64,000 nucleotides of DNA from Craterostigma plantagineum (Eukaryota; Streptophyta; Magnoliopsida; Lamiales; Linderniaceae): the NCBI GenBank assembly GCA_027422505.1, contig JAPQWV010000005.1:16510501-16574500 (forward strand). The letters run 5' to 3'. Shown piece by piece: positions 55,170 to 64,000 of the stretch. A program made the translations under genes and the position numbers. The notes under the pieces were generated by a model. The model did not search any database. It saw only the letters and a list, made by a program, of their open reading frames with translations, and was not told where the DNA came from. Each line of letters starts with the position of its first letter. The first letter of the stretch is position 1.

Positions 55170-57567
55170 TGTGGCGACCCTCGTTTTCTAAGTATGATTA
55201 GTGGTGGATTTCCGCAACGTAAGCCACGGAAGGCCCGTCTAACAAAAACTTTTTCCTAAAATATAATATAATACCTCAAAATATTATTCTACATAGTAAT
55301 ATTTGTACAAAGGGCGTCGCCCCAAAAGGTCAAAAGAACAAAACCCTAACGCCGCTCTACAGGTCTTCATCCATGTACCGCTCTGCCCTCAAAAGTTCGT
55401 GGAGCACCGCCACCAGCCGCCTCAATCACGACGCGTATCAGCGTCGGACTCAGTACCTACAACACGTAAACACTGAGCGATTTGCCCAGTAGGTGAATAA
55501 AATGCATGTATGCAAGTGTGCACTCAACCCCGATCCCAACCTCTTGCAACATGATATACTGCACACTCTATTCTTTTCCCACACTCCTATTTCACACAAT
55601 ACAGGGCCCTAGGTTAGGCTCACGTGCGCAATAAATATCATGGGTGGTCACGTGATCTCACTCGAATCCAATATCATGGGTGGTTAAACCCGTATCCATA
55701 AGTCATGAGCGATAACGCCCGTATCCACACACACATATATATATATATATATATCATGGGCGATAACACCCGTATCCCTTCTGGCGGTGTACACCTCGAA
55801 CCGACCACGTCCGAGTAGACAGATCGATCACGTCTGTCTCCGCCAGGAATCCTGTGAGCCTAACCGGTCACAAAATATTTTCAATCTACCCCACGTAACA
55901 ACATGTCGAATCATCACCGTCTCAATACGGTGGAAATCATATCTCTCCCTGACGTGATATGCACGTGCCATGCATATATATGAAATTTCATATAAACATG
56001 ATTTATACAAAACATATGTAAAACAGGTAAAGCACATAAGGCACGTACGACACGTAATTCATCGATCACATGAAAACATATAAGTTCACATATGTGTTTA
56101 CGTATTGTAGATGGATGATCCACCTACCTGTCCTCCCGATAAAATTAGTCACGAAATCTGGTAAATTTACCTACGCTTCGAACCTCTGAGTGTTGAAAAT
56201 ATTTTCATATCAATATATTTACTAAGTCATATAAATTTGGAAAATGCTAACATTATCAAAACCCTAAAATTCATGAAAACCTTAAAATAATGAAATTCCT
56301 AAAAATAAATAAACCCTAAAAATATCAAAACTCTAGAAACAGCAAAACTCTAAAATACCAAAAATTTATTAAATGTAGAAAACTTTTAAAATACTGAAAG
56401 TTTAGTGAATTTATACTAGATGTCGAAATCCCTAAAAATGTCGAGAACTATAATGAGGTCGAATTCTTTCTACGATGATCTCGAGATCTTTAAACAATGT
56501 CGAAAGCTACTAATGTCGAGATCTTAAAATAACGTCGAGAATATGGTATAATAGGAAGTATCGAGATCTTTGTTTGGTAAATGTCGAAATCTGCTATATC
56601 TCGAGACCTTACCATTGTCGAGATCTTGACTAATATCAGCACATCTCGAAATCTTTCTTTAACAACATCGAAACCTCAGAAATATCATATATTAAATAGA
56701 TGTCGAAATCTTAGCTAACATGGTAATGCCGAGATTCTTAAAACAATGTCGACATCTTATTAATGTCGAAACTTTTAAATCTTCTCAAGGTAAACTCTCA
56801 CCTTAAAACACGCTGAATTCCATAAGAACTGACAGCTATAAAGATCACCTTTTCAAAATCATGCTAAAACCAGAAGATGGTACGGTCTAGGGAACATTAA
56901 ATTTCAATCCTTAGGAAATGTATCTTACTTTCGAAAATAATCACAGCTTACCTCTCGTCACTTAACACCTATGATTATAAGTTGAAATTCAAAGACCCTA
57001 AATCATTCCAACGTGGTGAACTTCGAACTTTCCTATAATCATCATATACTCAAGTACGGACATGTGTAATTAAACAAACTTATTAAATTTAAAGTTCTTA
57101 GCATACCGCAAGTTGTTGAGTGCGCAAGCTCGTTAGAAAATTCCTCCCTTCTCTAGTTCTGTTCGTGTTTTCCTCTTCTTCAAATGAGGGTTTTCTTTTC
57201 TTGATATAACGTGTATATTAGATAAGTATTAAACTATCTTTAGCTTATAGTTGATGGGACAAGTTGGTGGTAACGTTAAGTTACCTTGAACATAAGTAAG
57301 GTTATTGATCTTATCCTATATAAAACTCTTGGGCCTTTTAATAAGTATTAACTATAGCCTATTAACTATAGCCCATTTATGTGTTAGGCCTTATTCTTGT
57401 AGCAAGTATAGTCCAACATTTTATTATAATCTCATTTGTGGGTATTCCTTGATTAAATTTTGCTACTAATTTTCGTTTAAAACTTAAATTTCTTTTCCGA
57501 ATTTTACTTCACGAGTTTACATAATTATTTACATCTAAACCCCGTATTAAAATTTACGGATATTCCA
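55170..57567 (-). repeat. Ty3-2 5' LTR
   Basis: This is a complete 2.4-kb LTR with TG and CA ends in minus orientation. It contains repeated CATGGGTGGT and GGGCGATAAC units, a TA run at about 55735-55755 and a long AT-rich stretch with TCGA words (56400-56790). Short frames such as 55828-56123 are chance. Confidence 0.87.
56400..56790. repeat. ATGTCGAGATCTT-type motif array in Ty3-2 LTR
   Basis: Variants of ATGTCGAAATCT and TCTCGAGATCTT occur about fifteen times in 390 bases at irregular spacing. The TCGA core is constant, and the flanks vary between AAATC and AGATC. Confidence 0.7.
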
Positions 57568-57572
57568 ACCGT

Positions 57573-58538
57573 GGTACCGAACAGATCCCAAGTTGAGTAT
57601 GAATTTGATCTAATCATAATTCATAAACCGACTGTAGATTTTCGTCATACGTATAAACCTTTACGTTTGTCCCGGTCGAGTGAAAGTCACGCATAGTCAA
57701 ACTTACAGAATTCGACTCTATGTCGTTCATGTCGGTGAAAGTTCTGAAACTACACTCCACAACTATCGTGAGTCAGTTATATGCTCTGGCCAGAGACTTG
57801 GATAAATTCCCGCACATTAAACTTGCCATAGGACGTTAACCTCGAATTTAATCGAGACCGTAAATCCCGCTCCGCGGTTCAACCGGCAATCACATCGAAA
57901 AGTCAATACCGCATTTCGCTGCTGACCCATGCCACCGGCAAGACGGGCCTAGCAAACTAGTGACAAAGTCAAGACCTCAAGATCAACCCCAAGTTAACCC
58001 TTTTGGTCTAAGGTTCACGCATACTACTACAATCAATCGATCGATCAAGGACAATCCAAGCGTGTGATCGTTCGATTACGAGTCAGTGTCCAAATACAGA
58101 TAATCCCCTGATTCATCTTGTATCATTGTCATGGGCTCCCACTTCCCAAGTGAACGGTTGGCACAACCATATTGGACCCATCGACAAACAAGTCGTACGT
58201 GTCATTTCAGTCACCATACTGGAGACTTAGACTGTGGACTATTTTAATATTGCAGTATCTCAGCTTACTGGTGCCCCTCTCTGTACCCACAGAATCAGTA
58301 ACTGAACTGTCAATATTTGGGTTTTATTAATTTGTCTTATCCACCCAGACTGCAAGGTGAAATCTTTAGACTAATTAATAATTTGCCTTTTAATTTATTC
58401 ATCCAATAATTAATTAATGATGAATAAAGTCATTCCATTAATAGAAGTAATCAAATTACATCACTAAACACTACACAACTAGCAAATTGCCCTCGTACTC
58501 CCAGTCCTCGTACGGCATCTAGGGCATATACCTCAACA
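57573..58538 (-). repeat. Copia-4 3' LTR, inner part
   Basis: This is the continuation of the LTR after the Ty3-2 insertion. It ends ATACCTCAACA next to ATCTCCCACTTGC, the complement of the polypurine tract. On the minus strand the LTR therefore begins TGTTGAGGTATATGCCC, a start common in plant copia elements. Confidence 0.85.
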
Positions 58539-58552
58539 ATCTCCCACTTGCA

Positions 58553-61500
58553 CTAATAACACGTGTTATCATATCTTAACCCCATTCTATCGAGGTGTCG
58601 ATCGAGCACTGCCTGTGGTAGTGGCTTCGTGAACGGGTCCGCTGCATTCTCTACAGAGGCGATTTTCTGCATGGCTATTGAGCCATTTTCAACAAACCCA
58701 CGCAGCACGTGGTATTTTCTCTCTATGTGTTTGGATTTACTGTGAGCACGTGGTTCCTTAGCTTGTGCAATAGCCCCGCTGTTGTCGCACCACAATGGAA
58801 GCGGGCGATTCACGATGCTAGGTACCACCTGTAGTTCCTCCAGAAACTTGCGTATCCAAACACCCTCTTTGGCAGCTTCTGAAGCTGCGATATACTCTGC
58901 CTCAGTGGTCGAATCTGCAGTCATGCTTTGCTTGGAACTTTTCCAAGACACCGCCCCACCATTGAGCGTAAAGACCAAACCCGAAGTAGACTTTCGGTCA
59001 TCCACGTCTGATTGGAAGTCCGAATCTGTCCATCTACTTCCAATTCTCCTGGGCCATAAATCAGTATCAAGTCCTTAGTCCGTCTAAGGTACTTCAGAAC
59101 TGTCTTTACTGCCGCCCAATGTTCCTTACCAGGGTTAGCCTGAAACCTACTCAATACACCCACAGCGTACGCTATGTCTGGTCGTGTGCAAAGCATCGTG
59201 TACATCAGGCTACCCACAGCTGAAGCATAGGGGACTCCACTCATCTCTTGTCTTTGTACCTCATTCTAAGGAGACATAGCCTTTGAGAGATGAATCCCAC
59301 GCCTCATAGGTAGGAACCCTTTCTTAGACTCGTCCATTTTAAACCTTTTAAGGACTTTATCTAAGTAAAGGTCCTGGGACAAGCCTATTGACCTTTTCGC
59401 CCTATTTCTAAATAGGCGAATTCCTAGAATATAGGTCGCTTCTCCGAGGTCTTTCATAGAGAATTCGTTTGAAAGCCAAGCTTTAATCTCTGAGAGCATC
59501 CCAATGTCGTTTCCTATCAAAAGGATACCATCTACGTACAATACTAGAAACGACACCTTGCTCCCACTGGCCTTTCTGTAAACACAGGGCTCATCTTCAT
59601 TCTTTATGAATCCGTAGTTCTTAACTACTTCATTGAACCGAAGATTCCAGCTCCTTGAAACCTGTTTCAGCCCATAAATGGACCGATTCAGTTAGCACAC
59701 TTTTCGAGCATCTACTTCTGACGTAAAACCCTTGGGTTGCTCCATATAGATTTCCTCCTGGAGGAATCCATTCAGGAAAGCGGTCTTTACGTCCATCTGC
59801 CAGATCTCATAGTCGTAGTGTGCTTCTATCGCAAGCATGATTCGAATGGACTTTATCATTGCGACAGGTGAGAAGGTTTCCTCATAGTCAATTCCCTCTT
59901 TCTGACTATACCCTTTCGCTACAAGCCTAGCTTTGTACGTCTCCACATGTCCATCAGATCCAATCTTTTTCTTGTAGATCCATTTATTGCCAATTGGTCT
60001 AAAACCATTAGGCAGGTCTACAAGAGTCCAAACCTCGTTCGTGTGCATCGAGTCCATTTCAGCCTGCATAGCCTCAAGCCACTTGAGGGAGTCTGTACCA
60101 GCAATTGCCTGGTCGTAGGTGACGGGATCGTCCCCGACGCATCTCTCAGTCGCAGCATCCCCATGCTCGACGTGTACCATACCATATCTCTCAGGCATAT
60201 AAGATATCCTACTAGACCTATGCAATTGCGGCTGAGCCGGGTTTTCTGGAACGTCGTCCAACGACTCTAGAATAGGAGTCGATTCATCCTCTAACTCTCT
60301 TAGAGTTATTTCTCGTCCTTTACCGCCTTCGCCTACGAATTCTTTCTCCAAGAAAGTAGCGCGTAAAGTGACGAACACCCTGTGTTCGTCTGGGACGAAG
60401 AAGCAATACCCCATTGAGTCCCCGGGATATCCGACGAATCTAGCCATTAATGATCTTGATTCAAGCTTATCTGCCATCAACTTTTTCACAAAGGCTGGGC
60501 AACCCCAGACCTTGATGTGATTCAGACTCGCCTTACGATTTGCCAAGTCTCGTAAGGAATCTTGTCGGCAGAGCGGGTAGGTATCCTGTTAAGGATATAG
60601 GCCGCTGTTTCTAAGGTATATCCCCACAAAGAAATGGGAAGATCTGTGTAACTCATCATCGCCGAACCATATCTAAAAGCGTTCGGTTTCTCCGTTCGGC
60701 CACGCCATTCAATTGTGGCGTGCCTGGCGGGGAAAACTGTATGATGATGCCATTTTCTCTAAGAAATGCATCAAACTCAAGGCTCACCGCCTCGATCTGA
60801 CCGAACGGCTTTAATGAACTTGCCAGTTTGCTTCTCCACTAATGCTTTATACTCTTTGAACATTTCAAGAGCTTCGGACTTTTGTCTCATCAAATAGACA
60901 TTCCCGTAGCGGGAGAAATCGTCCGTGAACATTATGAAGCAGCGGCAATTACCTCGCGCCGTTACTTTAAATGGTCCGCATACGTCAGTGTGGATCAAAC
61001 ACAACACTTCCGTGGCCCTAGTGAAAGTCCCTGGGAAGGGCGACTTGGTCATTTTCCCTAAGATGCAAGACTGACAGGTAGAAATCGGGCCTGTTCGCAC
61101 TATGCTAATCAGACCGTCCTTTTCCATCTGTTCAATCTTCGCTTCCGCTGCGTGACCTAGTCGTAAGTGCCACATGTATCGATCGTTCGACCCAGTCGAT
61201 GATTTGGTGATTGCATTTACAGTTTTAACATTGCCTTTTAAGTTGACGTAATATAAACCATTTATTAACGTCGCACTTCCAACATTTTCATTTCTAAAAT
61301 AAATATGGCAAACATTATCAATGAATCGAAATTCATAACCCAGTCTGCTCAAAACAGGAATCGAAATAATGTTTTTAAGCCCCTTGGGCAAAACCAAAAC
61401 GTCAGAAAGTTCTAAACAATGTAATGACGATAAGACTAAAGTCTTCGATCCCATGTGTGTAGCTGGTACACTATGTCCACTACCTACGTTGATCAAGACC

Positions 61501-62048
61501 TCGCCAGCTCGAAGCTTCCTACTTCGTTCTAGACCTTGGTTCAAAGCACAAATGTGGGAACTAGCCCCTGAGTCAAGTATCCACGAAGTAAAATACACAG
61601 AACAATTAGCTTCAAAAACTAATTATTTTCCTGAGGCATCAGACGCCTCCAGCTTCGGACATTCACGCTTCCAATGGCCCAGCTGCTGGCAAAGGAGGCA
61701 CTTATCCGTGGGCTTTGCGCCCGACCTTTCGACCTTGGTGGTCTTCGTCTTCTTGTCGACTCTACCCTTGGTCACGCCAGTCTTGTTCGACTTCTTCTTC
61801 GATCCCTTGGACGTAGAAGTCGCAACAAGCATGTAGACGTGCACATTCGCTGAATCTTCAACCCACTTATTGTGGAGTACAATCTCCTCATTAGTGGATT
61901 CAGTTGTGGGCAATTTTGGCTCCTTAATGTCCAAGACATAATCCAGTTTTGCTAATTTGAGGACGATCCTCAAATTTCTGAGCCAATCTACATAGTTCGG
62001 TCCCACCAAACAATGTTTCTCCAAGAGTGTAATTAATGGGTTTGTCAT
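58553..62048 (-). pseudogene. Copia-4 gag-pol polyprotein, lightly disrupted
   Basis: On the minus strand gag starts MTNPLITLLEKHCLVGPNYV with WLRNLRIVLKLAKLDYVLD, then passes abruptly at about 61830 to LVATSTSKGSKKK and the knuckle CLLCQQLGHWKREC. One TAA at 61625-61623 separates it, in the same frame, from protease (WILDSGASSHIC), the pre-integrase segment MWHLRLGHAAEAKIEQ and integrase (HTDVCGPF, SDRGGE). A frame break near 60780 follows. RT (60546-59266) shows [40 protein letters not shown] and LVLYVDGILLIG. In that motif YVDD is changed to YVDG, an altered catalytic site. RNase H (59244-58553) includes DSTTEAEYIAASEAAKEGVW and is intact to the stop. Confidence 0.92.
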
Positions 62049-63689
62049 CGCAACTAACAGAGAAGAAAATAAAGCACAGAAAATAAACAGATAGTTAGGA
62101 TTTATAGTGTTTAATCAGACTAAATTAGGACTTTAAATTTTTGTCTGACTCCCACTATTTTTCTCGAAACCCTTTCTCCCGCTAGGCATTTCGGAAACCT
62201 TGTTGAGTGGTTTCATAGTGGCGTTGAGTTCCCCGCGCTACTACAAACTAGCCTCAACTTAACAGCTTATTGGCTCGTTTGGTTAGCCGAGGTCGTGCCC
62301 CGCACATTTCTGTCACACAGAAGATTCCGTCTTCGTCTCAGCCAGGGTCCCTCAGCCGTAACTCGGATCATATTGGGAATGACTGTCCAAGTGCAACCTA
62401 TCAACGTCCTACTCACCCTCCACTTTTCCGTGAACTTCATCCCCCGTAAGATAACTCTTTATTAGAGGGTGAAGAGTGGTCGGTGAGCGGCAATTCATAA
62501 TTGAACCCGTTCACGCAAAGGCGAGGATTTTGGCGCCGTAACTCGGTCAACCGCAACCGTACCCCTAAGTCGTAACATTTTTGGACTTGATAGAAGACAG
62601 GAGCCTAGCCCCTTTACTCACTTGATATTAAAGGTCTAACCTCGGGAGAATCCTCACAGTTTTAACACGAGCACATTATGCACATTATCACGTTCGAAAC
62701 CAACACGCACATAATGGACTTTAATAGTAAACCTAGTTTCAACCTATTAAAGTAAATATGAAAGATCAGGGATATTTCTAGTTCTATCCTAATTGTACAA
62801 AACAATAAGACTCTACGTCTTCGGGATTTGCTCGAACGGACGCCTCAGCTACCAGCTCGTTCGTCCGGGTTCCTCTCGATCGACACTCTTACGGCCGTCA
62901 TAACATAACTACAATAGCCTATGACGGGAATCTATCCCTAATAAAACCGTCCGTCTTATCTAATAAAAACTGTAAAGTACAACCCGGGGGGGATCTTGTC
63001 ACCCTTAGCATATCACCCGGCAAAAACCAGAACCTAATCCCCAATCAATCACCACGTTATTCAAATAACATGCATCACGACAAATTTAACACATTTCCGA
63101 GCCGAAATCGAATTTTGGCTTTTAAATGGTCTGGGCCTAGCCCAATGTATATCGGGTCGTAGGATGGGCTAGAACAGGCCTATCGGGCATGTGTCAAGGA
63201 TGCTCGCGCCATGCGAGCTGCCAGCCTCGTGTCGCGCGCACCATATGGCCAGCCCCGATCCGCGTTCGCTCTTAGCCTAGCACAGCTCGCACACACGCGC
63301 ACGGTCATACCTACTTTCCGCGCATCCAGGCGCGGCTTTCCCGAGCGCTGCGTGCACCCATGTGTGCAGCCCGTGCCTCTTGTGATGCATGCCCCGCGTG
63401 CGGTCAGCCCTATGCGCCGCGGTACGCCCGCAGCCAGCCCGTCTTGAGTCGAGCACCCCGCGCGCCTTGGGCGCCGGCTGCCCGTGTGTCGTGCGCACCA
63501 TGCGCACGGCTAGGAGCAGGCCTCATGCTGCGTGCAGCCTACCCTGAGTCGCGCTTTGCATGCGACTCGACGCAGCCCCGATCGCCCCGCGCGCGGGCTG
63601 CCCCGGCGCCGTGTGCGCCATGCGCACGGCTAAGGCTTTCGGGTTTTTCGTGGCCTTTTGTCATAGTACCGTGACTTTAACCGAACCTG
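62049..63689 (-). other. Copia-4 leader with CpG-rich segment
   Basis: About 1.6 kb lies between the primer site and gag. The part nearest the primer site (about 63180-63650) is strongly GC- and CpG-rich with repeated TGCGCACCATGCGCACGGCT-like palindromic words. The rest is of mixed composition with no coding potential. Frames in the GC-rich part on both strands overlap each other and are arginine-, alanine- and proline-rich, as expected by chance. Confidence 0.65.
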
Positions 63690-63701
63690 GCTCTGATACC
63701 A
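63690..63701 (-). promoter_or_regulatory. Copia-4 primer binding site
   Basis: The minus strand reads TGGTATCAGAGC, a full match to the initiator-Met-tRNA complement, one base from the LTR end. Confidence 0.88.
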
Positions 63702-63702
63702 C

Positions 63703-64000
63703 TGTTGCGAATCCCCGAAGGTCCCTGGACCCACGTTCCTAGAACTGCAGAATTTTAAAATTTTACGGGGTTTCCCGCCTATCCAAGATCGCTCGGCTAC
63801 AAACACGAGAACGTATTGACATAAAGAGATAAGGGATTAGCCATGATACCTTGTTGAAATCTCTTAATGATGGCTAGCTTTGAATCCTTCGAATCCCCGA
63901 GGCGTTCGCCAAAAGCACACGAACGGGACGCCTTCTTTGCGCAAGATCATCACGCCGGCACCTTACTAACGTCGCAGCTGTTCTTGCATGTGCGGCTAGA
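63703..64000 (-). repeat. Copia-4 5' LTR, cut by window end
   Basis: The first 298 bases of the right LTR match 49073-49390, with the 18-base difference already noted and a handful of substitutions. The remainder lies beyond the window. Confidence 0.88.

Larger units (their letters stand above)
50138..57567 (-). mobile_element. Ty3/gypsy chromovirus Ty3-2 (Tekay-like), internally deleted
   Basis: On the minus strand the 5' LTR (57567-55170, starting TGGAATATCCG) is followed by the primer site TGGTATCAGAGC, gag, protease, RT, RNase H and integrase. The reading runs directly into a truncated 3' LTR at about 50919. The flanking five bases are CCCGT (50133-50137) and ACCGT (57568-57572), a duplication with one mismatch. 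The chromodomain end, polypurine tract and start of the 3' LTR are missing, and RT has its own deletion, so the copy cannot move by itself. Confidence 0.88.
49073..64000 (-). mobile_element. Ty1/copia retrotransposon Copia-4, with Ty3-2 in its LTR
   Basis: The left LTR starts TGTTGGGAATCC at 49073 and ends CTCAACA at 58538, interrupted by Ty3-2. The right LTR starts TGTTGCGAATCC at 63703 and runs out of the window. On the minus strand, a primer site TGGTATCAGAGC follows the right LTR, then come a 1.6-kb leader, gag-pol, and a purine run GTGGGAGAT before the left LTR. The LTR is about 2 kb once Ty3-2 is removed. The right insertion boundary and duplication lie outside the window. Confidence 0.9.

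Noticed and set aside
63211..63742. Genes in the CpG-rich segment
   Set aside because: Frames on both strands overlap and are open because of GC content. The segment is the leader of Copia-4 next to its primer site.

Overview
The window is nuclear DNA of a flowering plant, probably a eudicot. It is AT-rich and carries one short-intron plant gene in a dense mass of plant-type transposable elements. These are Ty1/copia elements, Ty3/gypsy chromoviruses with long LTRs, a gag-only LTR element, a TRIM with 5S rRNA-like sequence in its LTRs, CACTA, Mutator-like and hAT transposons, a LINE and a tRNA-derived SINE. I cannot name a species. There is no sign of prokaryotic DNA, rRNA arrays, functional tRNA genes or CRISPR.

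The only host gene that looks intact is a four-exon GH28 polygalacturonase at 7825-9319 (+). All four catalytic signatures are present and the exons join in frame. Nearly everything else is transposon-derived.

Layout: 1-6683, a gag-like, RT-less LTR element in tandem configuration (internal end, LTR, internal, LTR). 6684-9535, the polygalacturonase gene and its flanks. 9536-10701, a Mutator-like element with 300-bp inverted repeats and a possible captured gene piece. About 10870-15271, a decayed CACTA element holding a second Mutator-like MITE (11293-12156) and a small hAT-like element (14700-14988). 16085-23650, a SINE split by a full Copia element (Copia-1, 16168-23465, TSD ATAGA). 24035-41970, a four-component nest: Copia-2 (minus strand, TSD TGAAA) holds CACTA-2 (from 27468), which holds both a Cassandra-like TRIM (27911-28838, TSD CTTTG) and a Tekay-like Ty3 element (Ty3-1, 29038-40014, TSD AAAAC). 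43227-44083, an hAT-like element (TSD TAATTAAT). 44690-46430, a LINE fragment. 47062-47523, a third Mutator-like MITE (TSD GAAATTAAA). 47600-49072, a Copia-3 fragment. 49073-64000, Copia-4 (minus strand, right LTR cut by the window end), with Ty3-2 (50138-57567, minus strand) inserted in its left LTR.

The elements do not act as one pathway; they record successive insertions and double-strand-break repair. The strongest unusual signals are these. (1) The 5' LTR of Ty3-1 contains about 290 bp of the host DNA that lies beyond its 3' LTR, flanked by a duplicated LTR tail, as expected of a copying repair that ran out of one LTR into flanking DNA. (2) The Cassandra-like TRIM has only 18 bp between its LTRs. 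(3) The CACTA-2/Copia-2 deletion junction carries templated filler DNA. (4) Three Mutator-like elements with unrelated bodies share one terminal motif. (5) A small hAT-like element carries a tRNA-like A-box/B-box pair. All coordinates, splice sites and TSDs were read by eye, and no alignment or database search was run.
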